A DNA stretch of 64,000 nucleotides, from positions 2,790,001-2,854,000 of the forward strand of contig NZ_CP026115.2 of NCBI RefSeq assembly GCF_009883635.2. The letters are read 5' to 3'. Every line of letters starts with the position of its first letter. Positions within the stretch are counted from its first letter, which is position 1. Positions 52,841 through 63,648 of the stretch are shown here, piece after piece. The DNA comes from Pseudomonas putida (lineage in GTDB: Bacteria > Pseudomonadota > Gammaproteobacteria > Pseudomonadales > Pseudomonadaceae). A program made the translations under genes and the position numbers. Below the pieces are notes generated by a model. It was not told where the DNA came from and ran no database searches. It saw only the letters and a list, made by a program, of their open reading frames with translations.

Positions 52841-53686
52841 TCAGGGTGTGTTCTGCGCCCTGAGCTGGCAGGCGTGAATACAGTTGTCGACGATGCGGCT
52901 GCGCAGCGACCAATCGGTATTGATGATGTGGAAGCCCTGGATATAGCTATCCAGGTCTTTCGAATCAAACCACTCATCAATCTTGTCGCTGAAATCATCA
53001 GGGGTGAACACCACCTTGTTGTATTTGGCGCACTGGATCGAACGTAGCGTGCCGTCTGGCTTGTACTGCTGCCCTCGCTTCTCGTCGATGAAGGCTTTCA
53101 GCTCCTCTGTGGAGGGTGTGTTCTCACCCATCCAGACCTGTTCCACACCATTCCAGTGGTTGCCTCCGGCCTGGTCGTTATAGGCAATGACCACGGTTCT
53201 GCCGGGGTGGTCATTCCACAGTTGATCCAAGGTCAGCATGTGCAAGTCATAAGGGATGATTCGCTGGCCCATGTGCTGGTCCAGCATCGCCAGCATCCAC
53301 TCGTGCTCCTGGGCACTGAAGTGATCGAATTGATGGAAGTCGAGAATGATGATTTCCCGTTCGTTGGCGGGATCTTCGTAGAAGCGGTTCAGCTCCGCCA
53401 CGACGTCGCCGAGCACAGTGCGCCCCGATGTGCTCAGGTGATAGAGCTTGTAGCGGTAGGGTGAGTCGGGTGTGTACTCGCGGTTGGCGCGTACACGAAG
53501 GTCCAGCACGCGAATGCCAGCGCGGATCTGCTCGATGCACGAAACGTCCTGGGTCACTTCCTGTGGAGGCACGATATTGTCGGCTTGTTTGTCCATGCCC
53601 GAATCATGGCTGCCGGGCAGGATAAGCTGGTCAATGCGCAGGCGGCCAAGCTCAGGCACGCTGGCCATCCAGTTCTGTTTGTTCAT
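52841..53686 (-). CDS. phosphatidylinositol-specific phospholipase C-like protein
   Basis: A 281-residue PI-PLC X-domain protein. His27 (LPGSHDSGM) and His83 (YHLSTSG) are the two candidate catalytic histidines, and an acidic pair lies in IRVLDLRV. I see no signal peptide, so it may act inside the cell or leave by another route. The start MNKQNWMASVPE at 53686 follows GGAG. It sits between rnk and cyaA without an obvious link to either. Confidence 0.82.
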   Translation of the reverse strand: MNKQNWMASVPELGRLRIDQLILPGSHDSGMDKQADNIVPPQEVTQDVSCIEQIRAGIRVLDLRVRANREYTPDSPYRYKLYHLSTSGRTVLGDVVAELNRFYEDPANEREIIILDFHQFDHFSAQEHEWMLAMLDQHMGQRIIPYDLHMLTLDQLWNDHPGRTVVIAYNDQAGGNHWNGVEQVWMGENTPSTEELKAFIDEKRGQQYKPDGTLRSIQCAKYNKVVFTPDDFSDKIDEWFDSKDLDSYIQGFHIINTDWSLRSRIVDNCIHACQLRAQNTP

Positions 53687-53763
53687 GACGCACTCCAATC
53701 GTTGGATGAGTGCGCAGCATGTCGGTAACCAGTTGTCCGGTGCAGAGGGAAACACCGGCTGGC

Positions 53764-56628
53764 TCAGGGGGTGAGCGCGGCCTGCAATTGCTCCAGCCCC
53801 TGATTCAATGCCTGCTCCAGTTGGCGCTTGTAGCGCAGGTACAGGCTGGTCGACCCCTGCTCATCCTCGAGCAGCTCGGACAGGTCCAGGTCGGTGATAT
53901 AGCAGCGGTAGTGCCCGGCGCTGCGTCGCTGGCCAAGGATCTGCCGGGCGACCACTTCATACAGTTGGTCGCCATGGTCCAGCTCGGAAAACTCCTGCTG
54001 GTCGCAATACAGCGTCACATGCACCTCATCCCCCGTACCGGCCTGCAGAATGGCCTGAACCTCGTAAAAAGGTTGCTCGACGCCGGCGCTGGGTGCTGGG
54101 CGAGGCTCGATGCTGCGTGCCTTGCCTGGGCCGGAGGGCAGCAGCTGGGCATAGTGGATTGCCAGTGAAGCCTGCTGCAGATGGTCGAGCGGCAGGCGGG
54201 CATCATGGCGCACCACCACCGACCGCAAAAAACGCTGCAACGGCAGCAGTAGGTGACTTTCGTCAAATAGTGGGAGGCGCTGCTGCCAGAGGGCGTTGTA
54301 CTCATCCAGTACGTACAGGTCGGCCCAGCCATCGAGCAGGCGGTAGAACACCTGGATGCAATTGCGCCGGCCGTGCTCCAGCAGCAGGGGCAGGTCGAAG
54401 TCCTGCAGGGCATTGCCATCCAGGTGCAACGGGCTGTACTCGCTGCGCTCTTCGCCCAGGTGATCGAGCACGGCGTCATGCTCGGCCATGGTGGCCAGGC
54501 TGACCTGGCCGGGCACGAGTTCAAGCACATGGGTGTACTGCGCCACCTGCAGCAGGTAGCGGTAATTCAGGCCTTGATCGAGCAGCAATTGCACCGTGTC
54601 GAAGATTTCCTCGACCCGCTGGCTGATGGCCTGGGCGCGGTTATGGCAGAAGCAGCGCACCCGAACCTGCGGGCGGTGGCTGCGCTGGCCGAGGCTGTTG
54701 AGGAAGTCACGCAGGCAGCGCAGCAGTGCGTGTTCGCCGTCGTAGCGTTGCACCAGGACTTCGTTCCAGCTGTTGCGGGTGATTTGGTCGAGGGTCAGCA
54801 CCAGATTCTCGCGCACGCCGGCATAGCTCAATGAGTCGGTGCGCTCGGTGGTCATCAGGATGTTCAGGTCGCGGTGATGGCGCAGTGGGTCGACGCCGAC
54901 ATTGACCAGCAGCAGGATTTCGTCCGCCACGCTCGGCTGCAGCAGGCGCTCTTCGCTGACGCTGTCCAGCGGTAGCGGGATGCTTTGCTGCAGGCTGCCC
55001 AACAGGTTGAACAGCTCGAATTCGCTGAGGTCGCTATCGCCTGGGTGCAGGGCCAGGCGCGTAGTGCTGTCGATGACGCCATTGCGGTGGGCCCAGGTCA
55101 ACAGCTCGAGCAATTCGCGGCAGCGCTTGATCGGGCTGAAATGCTCCCATTCGTGCACCCCCAGGTTGCCGTTGTACAGGCCCCAGTGATGGGTGCCAGG
55201 CTCCTTGCGGTTCGGCGACTGGACCAGCGTCAAGGTGTCTTCGGCGATGTCCGGGGCAATGCCCGGGTTGATCACTTCGATCTTGCCGGCGCGGCGTTCG
55301 AAGGCGGCGTACAGGCGCCGCCCCAGGACATTCAGGTCACGCTGGTCGGCGCGGCTGCTGGCACCCTGGCTTTGTGCAAACTGGCCGAGGAAGCGATAGC
55401 TATGGTTGAGCTCGGCCACCAGTTCACGGCGTTCGACGGCGACCTGGCGCACCTTCCATTGGCTGCGGCTGTCGAGCATGGCCAGCTGGCGTTCGTCCCA
55501 TCCCCACTCATCGGCCAGGCGCTGCAACAGTTGGCGCTGCCAGCCGTTGCTGCGGGTGCGGTCCAGGCCGCTCAGTTTCTTGTTTACCTTCAGGTACAGG
55601 CTGCGCCGGACCAGTTCGAGCCGGGCGGTTTCGCCGCGTTGCTGCAGGTAGCGCTCGATGCGCCGGTACACCATCACATAGGGGTCGAGTTCGTCGAGGT
55701 CGAGATGGTTGGCGAACACCGCCTGCTTGTAGTCCAGGCTCAGGCAGCGCACGGTCGGATGCTCGCTGGCATAGACCTCGGTCAGCAGCAGCTTGAGCAG
55801 TGACTTGTAGGGCGAATCGATGCCCTTGAACAGTTGCCACAACCCGGCGCCGACATACTCGCCGGGTGGAATATGGGCAAGGTTGCCAAGGTCCAGGGCG
55901 TCCTGATTGCGGATGAACCGCTTGGACAGCAAGGTCTCGGTATAGGCCTGATAGTTGTGCTCTTCATAGACCGGCACCAGCCACCACAGCGGCGTGCGCC
56001 CGGCGAGCCAGATCGCCGTGCGGTAGAACTCGTCGAGAAGCAGGAAATGCTGGGTGGTGCCGCAGTCGTCGGAGCTGAGCTGGCTGTCGCGCTGGCCTTG
56101 GGCAAAACTTTGCGGGTCGATCAGGAAGAAATGCGCCTCGGCACCCTGGCTGGCCGCCCAGGCCTCCAGCAGCTGGCATTTGCGGCGCAGTTCCTCACGC
56201 TCGGTTTCGGCCAGGCCGGGTGCATGGCACACCCACAGGTCCATGTCGCTCTGTTCGGCCTGGGCCAGTGAGCCGAGGCTGCCCATCAGGAACAGGCCGT
56301 GGATCGGGCGTGGCGGGTTGCCATGGCGCGCCTTGTAGGCGAACGAGCGCGCCAGGCGCTGGGCATCGGCGACCTGATCGGCATCTGGCTCGAACCCCGC
56401 CACCCCGGCCGGTGTGGCGCCGGATACGTAACCGGGCAACAGCGGGTGGTTGACGTGGAACAGCAGCGGCAGCAGGGTCAGGACCAGCTGTTGGCGGCTC
56501 GACAGGCCCTCCATGGCGCGCTCTAGCCGGCATTGGTTGATGTGCATAAAGCGCGCACGCAATGTCGCCAGCACCTTGCGGTCGATGCCTTCGTCCAGGT
56601 CAGGGCGGATTTCGTGAGGGTAATTCAT
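53764..56628 (-). CDS. cyaA: class I adenylate cyclase
   Basis: A 954-residue enterobacterial-type adenylate cyclase that makes cAMP for Vfr/Crp. The nucleotidyltransferase motif MGSLGSLAQAEQSDMDLWVC near residue 115-135 carries the GS and DxD residues. The large C-terminal part is regulatory. The start MNYPHEIRPDLDEG is typical of Pseudomonas CyaA. Confidence 0.95.
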   Translation of the reverse strand: MNYPHEIRPDLDEGIDRKVLATLRARFMHINQCRLERAMEGLSSRQQLVLTLLPLLFHVNHPLLPGYVSGATPAGVAGFEPDADQVADAQRLARSFAYKARHGNPPRPIHGLFLMGSLGSLAQAEQSDMDLWVCHAPGLAETEREELRRKCQLLEAWAASQGAEAHFFLIDPQSFAQGQRDSQLSSDDCGTTQHFLLLDEFYRTAIWLAGRTPLWWLVPVYEEHNYQAYTETLLSKRFIRNQDALDLGNLAHIPPGEYVGAGLWQLFKGIDSPYKSLLKLLLTEVYASEHPTVRCLSLDYKQAVFANHLDLDELDPYVMVYRRIERYLQQRGETARLELVRRSLYLKVNKKLSGLDRTRSNGWQRQLLQRLADEWGWDERQLAMLDSRSQWKVRQVAVERRELVAELNHSYRFLGQFAQSQGASSRADQRDLNVLGRRLYAAFERRAGKIEVINPGIAPDIAEDTLTLVQSPNRKEPGTHHWGLYNGNLGVHEWEHFSPIKRCRELLELLTWAHRNGVIDSTTRLALHPGDSDLSEFELFNLLGSLQQSIPLPLDSVSEERLLQPSVADEILLLVNVGVDPLRHHRDLNILMTTERTDSLSYAGVRENLVLTLDQITRNSWNEVLVQRYDGEHALLRCLRDFLNSLGQRSHRPQVRVRCFCHNRAQAISQRVEEIFDTVQLLLDQGLNYRYLLQVAQYTHVLELVPGQVSLATMAEHDAVLDHLGEERSEYSPLHLDGNALQDFDLPLLLEHGRRNCIQVFYRLLDGWADLYVLDEYNALWQQRLPLFDESHLLLPLQRFLRSVVVRHDARLPLDHLQQASLAIHYAQLLPSGPGKARSIEPRPAPSAGVEQPFYEVQAILQAGTGDEVHVTLYCDQQEFSELDHGDQLYEVVARQILGQRRSAGHYRCYITDLDLSELLEDEQGSTSLYLRYKRQLEQALNQGLEQLQAALTP

Positions 56629-56737
56629 TGCGCACTCAGGGCGGGCCAGGAAAGCTGAGGCGAGTTTAGCCTGAGTGGGGTAGTCGGATAAGCGGAATAT
56701 GGATTATTGGCGCCATTTTTCTATCGCCAGTGCCGAC

Positions 56738-56768
56738 CCTTTCGCGGGGCAAGCCCGCGAAGAGGCCG
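56738..56768. repeat. single REP hairpin
   Basis: TTCGCGGG-GCAAG-CCCGCGAA (56741-56761) with GAGGCCGG after it: a lone REP unit between the cyaA promoter region and the TIGR02647 gene. Confidence 0.65.
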
Positions 56769-56776
56769 GTACAGGG

Positions 56777-57022
56777 TTATGCGGGCTGTGTGGATTTGAG
56801 GATGCTAAGCAACAGTTGGACGCTTTCAGCCGCATCATTCCCGAGGCTGGTGAGGTAGCCACCATCGGGCTGGTCGGTGAGTTCTTTTTCATGAAGGCGC
56901 TTGGCCGCAGCGATCAGGGCGGGCGACGCGTTACTGCCAACTTTGATGCCTTCCTGGTGGTTGTCCAGGTTGAACAGGGCGAGCACTTCCAGTTCGGCGA
57001 TCAGTTCGGGGGTAAAAGACAT
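56777..57022 (-). CDS. TIGR02647 family small protein
   Basis: An 81-residue conserved Pseudomonas protein (MSFTPELIAELEVLALFNLD, YLTSLGNDAAESVQLLLSIL). It looks mostly helical. Function unknown. Confidence 0.8.
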   Translation of the reverse strand: MSFTPELIAELEVLALFNLDNHQEGIKVGSNASPALIAAAKRLHEKELTDQPDGGYLTSLGNDAAESVQLLLSILKSTQPA

Positions 57023-57091
57023 GGCGACTCCTGACTTCCAGACGAGGATGGCGGCACCGCCAGCGGTGCCTGATCCTGGAGTGTAGTCGGG

Positions 57092-57391
57092 TTATTCGTC
57101 GTCGCCTTGATCCATCTCAGGCGGCAGCTCGGGCAGGGCGCGCAGGGCGGTTTCGTACCACTCGCCGTTGAACGGGCGGTCTTCCTGGAGCATGTTGTCG
57201 ATTTCGAAGGCCAGCACGTGGGCCATGAGGTTGAGGATGTCTTCGCGCTCGTAACCGACCAGGGTCAGTTTGTTGAAGGTGGCCTTGGCCGCTGGCGGCT
57301 CGCCGCTTTCGATCTGGTTTTCGATGGCTTCGGTCAGCGTCGCTTCGGCGAAGGCTTCGTCGTCATTGCCGATTTCGTCGTGTTCGCTCAT
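57092..57391 (-). CDS. conserved acidic small protein
   Basis: A 99-residue acidic protein with conserved core TFNKLTLVGYEREDILNLMA and acidic ends. The ATG at 57391 (MSEHDEIGNDDEAF) follows AGGAG. I do not recognise a named family. It lies 69 bp upstream of the TIGR02647 gene on the same strand. Confidence 0.75.
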   Translation of the reverse strand: MSEHDEIGNDDEAFAEATLTEAIENQIESGEPPAAKATFNKLTLVGYEREDILNLMAHVLAFEIDNMLQEDRPFNGEWYETALRALPELPPEMDQGDDE

Positions 57392-57538
57392 GGCGCTACT
57401 CCTGTGGTGGGACGCACAGTTTGCCATGCCCGCGCCGGCAATGCCTGGTCATCGACCCGGTGCATGACGCTGGTCAGGCACTGGCGTACGGTCTATAACA
57501 GCCGAGCCATCCCCACACGGCCTGGAGGCTGTAACCTT

Positions 57539-58201
57539 ATGCTCAAGCTTCACGGATTCTCGGTCAGCAACTACTACAACATGGTCAAGCTGGCATTGCT
57601 GGAAAAAGGCCTGCCTTTCGAGGAAGTCACCTTCTACGGCGGGCAGGCACCGCAGGCGCTGGAGGTCAGCCCAAGGGGCAAGGTGCCGGTGCTGGAAACC
57701 GAACACGGCTTCCTCAGCGAAACCAGCGTCATTCTCGACTATATCGAGCAGACCCAAAGTGGCAAGGCGTTGCTGCCGAGTGACCCGTTCGGCCAGGCCA
57801 AGGTGCGGGAACTGCTCAAGGAAATCGAACTGTATATCGAGCTGCCGGCGCGTACCTGTTACGGCGAGTCGTTCTTCGGCATGGCGGTGGAGCCGCTGAT
57901 CAAGGAGCGTGCACGTGCCGACCTGCTGGCGGGGTTTGCCACGCTCAAGCGCAATGGCCGTTTCGCGCCTTATGTGGCGGGTGAGCAGATGACCCTGGCC
58001 GACCTGATGTTCTGCTTCTCGGTGGACCTGGCGTGCGCAGTAGGCAAAAAGGTGCTGGGCATCGACTTCCTGGCGGACTTCCCGCAGGCGAAGGCGTTGC
58101 TGCAACTGATGGGTGAGAACCCGCACATGGCGCGGATCGTGGCGGACAAGGAGGCCTCGATGCCGGCCTTCATGGAGATGATTCGCAGCGGCAAGCGCTG
58201 A
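57539..58201 (+). CDS. glutathione S-transferase family protein
   Basis: A 220-residue GST. The thioredoxin-like N-terminal domain (KLHGFSVSNYYNMVKLALLE, then GKVPVLETEHGFLSETSVIL with the cis-proline and glutathione-binding residues) and the helical C-terminal domain are intact. The start at 57539 gives MLKLHGFSV. The substrate is unknown. It is convergent with argH. Confidence 0.88.
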   Translation: MLKLHGFSVSNYYNMVKLALLEKGLPFEEVTFYGGQAPQALEVSPRGKVPVLETEHGFLSETSVILDYIEQTQSGKALLPSDPFGQAKVRELLKEIELYIELPARTCYGESFFGMAVEPLIKERARADLLAGFATLKRNGRFAPYVAGEQMTLADLMFCFSVDLACAVGKKVLGIDFLADFPQAKALLQLMGENPHMARIVADKEASMPAFMEMIRSGKR

Positions 58202-58204
58202 AGG

Positions 58205-58227
58205 CTGGGGCTGCAGGGCAGCCCCAG
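58205..58227. terminator. bidirectional hairpin between the GST gene and argH
   Basis: CTGGGGCTGC-AGG-GCAGCCCCAG lies between two convergent genes. Confidence 0.75.
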
Positions 58228-58234
58228 ACGCTAC

Positions 58235-59629
<1,395 letters not shown>

Positions 59630-59937
59630 GGATTCACTCTATGCAGGCGTGAACGAAAAAGTGGCGCCGATAATAGCAGGGTTGGGCCGACTGCCGCAGG
59701 GCGTCGGTCGACAGAAACCGGGTGAAACATCCATAAAGGCAAGGCAGGACGATATTCAACGATTGAACGGCAGTGTTCCACGGACCGTCTACAGTTGGAC
59801 AGAGGACTGGCAGCGATTCTGCCGGCTCAGTGAATCTTTGGCCTTCGTATCGGTCTAGAGCGTGACCGCAGTGTCGCTCGACCTGCTCTTGTCTACGCTA
59901 TACCTGTGCGAGACTCACTCAGGAATCCAGAGCAATT
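59630..59937. other. divergent control region between argH and algR
   Basis: These 308 bp contain no gene I can support. In P. aeruginosa the sensor gene algZ (fimS) lies between argH and algR; it is absent here. The region should hold both promoters. I could not place sigma boxes with confidence. Confidence 0.6.
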
Positions 59938-60681
59938 ATGAATGTCCTGATCGTTGATGACGAACCCCAAGCCCGTGAACGCCTCACACGGCTATTCGCT
60001 GAACTGGAGGGGTACTCTGTGCTGGAGCCCAGCGCCACCAACGGCGATGAGGCCCTGGCATTGATCGAAAGCCTCAAGCCCGATGTAGTCCTGCTGGACA
60101 TCGGCATGCCAGGCCTGGATGGCCTGCAGGTCGCCGCTCGCCTGTGCGAGCGCGAGGCACCACCGTCGGTGGTGTTCTGTACCGGCGATGATGAATACGG
60201 TGCCGAGGCATTCAAGGAAAGCACCCTCAGCCACGTGACCAAGCCGATTCAGCCTCAAGCCCTGCGTGATGCCTTGCGCAAGGCCGAGAAGCCCAACCGC
60301 GCCCAGCTGGCGGCGTTGACCCGGCCTGGCAGTGAAGGCGGCGGCCCGCGCAGCCATATCAGTGCGCGCACGCGTAAAGGGATCGAACTCATTCCTTTGC
60401 CCCAGGTGATCTATTTCATAGCCGACCACAAGTACGTGACCTTGCGCCACGAAGCCGGGGAGGTGCTGCTCGACGAGCCGCTCAAGGCGCTGGAGGACGA
60501 GTTCGGCGAGCGCTTCGTACGCATCCACCGCAATGCGCTGGTTGCCCGCGAGCGCATCGAACGCTTGCAACGCACGCCGCTGGGGCATTTCCAGCTGTTC
60601 CTCAAGGGCCTGGACGGCGATGCCCTGACGGTCAGCCGCCGGCATGTGGCGGGCGTGCGCAAGATGATGCAGACGCTTTGA
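59938..60681 (+). CDS. algR: response regulator AlgR (LytTR family)
   Basis: A 247-residue regulator with a receiver domain (VDDEPQARER; phospho-acceptor Asp54 in VVLLDIGMPG) and a C-terminal LytTR DNA-binding domain (IYFIADHKYVTLRHEAGEVL, FVRIHRNALVARERIERLQR). In Pseudomonas AlgR controls alginate, twitching and other traits. Its usual kinase gene is not adjacent. It is followed by a hairpin and then hemC. Confidence 0.94.
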   Translation: MNVLIVDDEPQARERLTRLFAELEGYSVLEPSATNGDEALALIESLKPDVVLLDIGMPGLDGLQVAARLCEREAPPSVVFCTGDDEYGAEAFKESTLSHVTKPIQPQALRDALRKAEKPNRAQLAALTRPGSEGGGPRSHISARTRKGIELIPLPQVIYFIADHKYVTLRHEAGEVLLDEPLKALEDEFGERFVRIHRNALVARERIERLQRTPLGHFQLFLKGLDGDALTVSRRHVAGVRKMMQTL

Positions 60682-60685
60682 CGCA

Positions 60686-60707
60686 GTACCGGCGTTTTCG
60701 CCGGTAC
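60686..60707 (+). terminator. hairpin between algR and hemC
   Basis: GTACCGGCG-TTTT-CGCCGGTAC follows algR directly. It lacks a T-tract and may only weaken readthrough. Confidence 0.5.
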
Positions 60708-60795
60708 AGGCCACAACTGGATCCTGACCCACATCTGCTAGCGATGCCGGTGATGCTGTTATCATCAGCGGCATTTCTCTGGATCGGGGCGTTCC

Positions 60796-61737
60796 ATGTC
60801 CACTCGCGAAATCCGCATTGCCACCCGTAAAAGTGCCTTGGCCCTATGGCAGGCCGAATACGTCAAAGCCCGCCTCGAGCAGGCCCACCCCGGTCTGCTG
60901 GTGACCCTGGTACCCATGGTCAGCCGCGGCGACAAGCTGCTTGATGCACCGCTGGCGAAGATCGGCGGCAAGGGGCTGTTCGTCAAAGAATTGGAAACAG
61001 CGCTGCTGGACAACGAAGCCGACATCGCCGTGCATTCGATGAAGGACGTGCCCATGGACTTCCCCGAAGGCCTGGGCCTGTACTGCATCTGCGAGCGCGA
61101 AGACCCGCGCGATGCCTTCGTCTCCAATACCTTCGCCAGCCTCGACGCCCTACCGGCCGGCAGCATCGTCGGCACCTCCAGCCTGCGCCGCCAGGCTCAG
61201 CTGCTGGCACGCCGGCCGGACCTGAAAATCCACTTCCTGCGCGGCAACGTCAACACCCGCCTGGCCAAGCTCGATGCCGGCGAATACGACGCCATCATCC
61301 TCGCCGCTGCGGGCCTGATTCGCCTGGGCTTCGAGGACCGTATCACCGATACCATCAGCGTCGACGACAGCCTGCCAGCTGGTGGCCAAGGCGCGGTGGG
61401 CATCGAGTGCCGCAGCGCCGACAGCAAAATCCATGCGCTGCTGGCTCCGCTGCACCATGCAGATACTGCCGACCGCGTAGTCGCCGAGCGTGCCTTGAAC
61501 AAGCGCCTCAATGGTGGCTGCCAGGTGCCGATCGCCTGCTATGCGGTGCTCGAAGGCAATCAGCTGTGGCTGCGCGGCCTGGTTGGCCAGCCAAGTGGCG
61601 GTACCCTGCTGGTGGCGGATGCGCGCGCACCACGTAAGGATGCCGAAGCCTTGGGCGTGCAGGTTGCCGAAGCCCTGCTGGGCCAGGGCGCCGAAGCCAT
61701 TCTCAAGGAAGTCTACGGCGAGGCCGGGCATCCGTGA
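60796..61737 (+). CDS. hemC: porphobilinogen deaminase
   Basis: A 313-residue enzyme that builds hydroxymethylbilane from four porphobilinogens. The dipyrromethane cofactor is attached to Cys242 (NGGCQVPIA). [20 protein letters not shown] opens the family N-terminus. The stop overlaps the hemD GTG start by 4 bases. Confidence 0.97.
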   Translation: MSTREIRIATRKSALALWQAEYVKARLEQAHPGLLVTLVPMVSRGDKLLDAPLAKIGGKGLFVKELETALLDNEADIAVHSMKDVPMDFPEGLGLYCICEREDPRDAFVSNTFASLDALPAGSIVGTSSLRRQAQLLARRPDLKIHFLRGNVNTRLAKLDAGEYDAIILAAAGLIRLGFEDRITDTISVDDSLPAGGQGAVGIECRSADSKIHALLAPLHHADTADRVVAERALNKRLNGGCQVPIACYAVLEGNQLWLRGLVGQPSGGTLLVADARAPRKDAEALGVQVAEALLGQGAEAILKEVYGEAGHP

Positions 61738-62516
61738 GCCCTTGGCGCCTGCTGCTGACCCGGCCTATCGATGACTGCGCGGCATTGGCGCAGAGCCTGG
61801 CCGCCGCCGGTGTGGCCAGCAGTTGCCTGCCGTTGTTGGCCATCGAGCCCGTCGCTGTGGCTGACGGGCAGCGTCAACAGCTGGCCGGGCTGGCGCAGTG
61901 CCAGGCGATCATCGTGGTCAGCAAGCCGGCGGCCCGACTGCTGCTTGAGCAGCTGCAGCGCGCTGGCCTGCAAGCACCGTCTGCAGGCTGGTTTACCGTG
62001 GGCGAGGCAACGGCGGCGGTGTTGCAGGGCGCGGGGCTTCAGGTGACATTTCCCGGGCTGGGTGACGACAGCGAGGCCTTGCTCGCACTCCCAGCCCTGC
62101 GCCAGGCTATTGCGGCGCCTGGAGCGCGCGTGCTGATCGTGCGTGGCGTCGGAGGTCGCGAACTGCTGGCCGAGCGTCTTGCAGAGCAAGGTGCTAGTGT
62201 CGAATATCTGGAACTGTATCGCCGCTGTCTGCCGGAGTACCCGGCGGGCACGCTGATGCGCCGCATAGAAGCGGAACGCCTCAATGGCCTGGTGGTCAGC
62301 AGTGGGCAGGGTCTTGAACATTTGCAGCAGATGGCCGCTGCCGACTGGCCGCGAGTGGCGAGCCTGCCTTTGTTCGTACCCAGTCCGCGGGTCGCGGAAC
62401 AGGCCAGGGCCGCCGGGGCCCAACAGGTTGTGGATTGCCGTGGCGCGAGTGCCACGGCCTTGCTGGCAGCCGTGCAGCGCAGCGCTGCACCTGCCTCTCA
62501 AGGCGCTTCGCACTAG
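61734..62516 (+). CDS. hemD: uroporphyrinogen-III synthase
   Basis: A 260-residue enzyme that closes hydroxymethylbilane to uroporphyrinogen III. The protein is poorly conserved, as usual in this family; [20 protein letters not shown] and the second-domain segment [20 protein letters not shown] are recognisable. The start is GTG, overlapping the hemC stop. It is translationally coupled to hemC. Confidence 0.92.
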   Translation: MSPWRLLLTRPIDDCAALAQSLAAAGVASSCLPLLAIEPVAVADGQRQQLAGLAQCQAIIVVSKPAARLLLEQLQRAGLQAPSAGWFTVGEATAAVLQGAGLQVTFPGLGDDSEALLALPALRQAIAAPGARVLIVRGVGGRELLAERLAEQGASVEYLELYRRCLPEYPAGTLMRRIEAERLNGLVVSSGQGLEHLQQMAAADWPRVASLPLFVPSPRVAEQARAAGAQQVVDCRGASATALLAAVQRSAAPASQGASH

Positions 62517-62547
62517 CGCGAGGCGCCCCCATGCAAAGGATGGATAC

Positions 62548-63648
62548 GTGAGCGAAACTGTCTTGTCCAACAATGATCAGCCGTCGGCGCAAGCGCCGGC
62601 GCAACCCGTCACCGACAAGCCTGTAAAGCGCTCTGGCAGTGGTCTGGCCGTGCTGGCGCTGTTGCTGGGTGCGGCCGGGGTCGCAGTAGGGGGTTGGGGT
62701 GTCTGGCAGGTGCGGCAGCTGCAAGGCAGTGCAGTGAACCAGGGCCAGCACCTCGAAGCCCTCAACCAGCGCGCCTCTGCACTGCAGCAGCGTGAGCAGC
62801 AGATCAGTGCACAACTGGCCAGCCTGCCGGCAGCCAGCGAGCTGGAAGACCGCCGCCGCCTGGTGGCGCAGCTGCAAGGCGACCAGCAGCGTCTCAGCCA
62901 GCGTCTGGAAACCGCACTTGGCGAAAGCCGCAAGGAGTGGCGCCTGGCCGAGGCCGAACACCTGCTGCGCCTTGCTACCCTGCGCTTGTCGGCGCTGCAG
63001 GACATCACCAGCGCCAAGGCACTGGTCGAAGGGGCCGACGAAATCCTCCGCGAACAGAGCGACCCGGGCGCCTTTGCTGCCCGCGAGCAACTGGCGCGCA
63101 GCCTGGCCACGCTCAACAGCACCCAGCAGCCGGACCGCACTGGTCTGTTCCTCAAGCTCGCCGCCCAGCGTGAACTGGTTCAGGAACTCAGCGCCCAGTC
63201 GCCCGAGTTCGCCAGCAACGCCGATGCGCTCGGTGCACTGACTGCCGAGGGTGATGGGGCCAGTCGCCTGTCGCAGTGGTGGGCAGAAATCTCCAAGTAC
63301 TTCCAGATCGACTTCAACGCTGACGACAACGTGCGGCCGTTGCTGGCCGGCCAACAGCTGAACCAGCTGCGCCTGGCCCTGAGCCTGACCATCGAACAGG
63401 CGCAGTGGGCTGCGCTCAATGGTGAGGCCAAGGTCTACAGCCAGGCCCTGGATGATGCCCGCAGCGTGCTGCTGGCCAACTTCAATGCCGACAACCCGCA
63501 AAGCAAGGCGATGCTCGACAGCCTCAACGCGCTGGCTGAACAGCCCGTCTCGGTAGTGACGCCGGACCTGAGCGAAAGCCTGGCGGCGGTGCAGGCGTAC
63601 ATCCAGCGTCGCCATCTGCCAGCCGAGGCAGAAGGGGGCAAGCCATGA
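62548..63648 (+). CDS. hemX: HemX: membrane-anchored protein of the uroporphyrin operon
   Basis: A 366-residue inner-membrane protein with one membrane segment near residues 33-55, followed by a coiled-coil periplasmic part (HLEALNQRASALQQREQQIS). It is labelled uroporphyrin-III C-methyltransferase-like in many genomes, but lacks a methyltransferase fold. I chose GTG 62548, preceded by AAGGA; no ATG is in frame near it. Its role in tetrapyrrole synthesis is unclear. Confidence 0.88.
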   Translation: MSETVLSNNDQPSAQAPAQPVTDKPVKRSGSGLAVLALLLGAAGVAVGGWGVWQVRQLQGSAVNQGQHLEALNQRASALQQREQQISAQLASLPAASELEDRRRLVAQLQGDQQRLSQRLETALGESRKEWRLAEAEHLLRLATLRLSALQDITSAKALVEGADEILREQSDPGAFAAREQLARSLATLNSTQQPDRTGLFLKLAAQRELVQELSAQSPEFASNADALGALTAEGDGASRLSQWWAEISKYFQIDFNADDNVRPLLAGQQLNQLRLALSLTIEQAQWAALNGEAKVYSQALDDARSVLLANFNADNPQSKAMLDSLNALAEQPVSVVTPDLSESLAAVQAYIQRRHLPAEAEGGKP

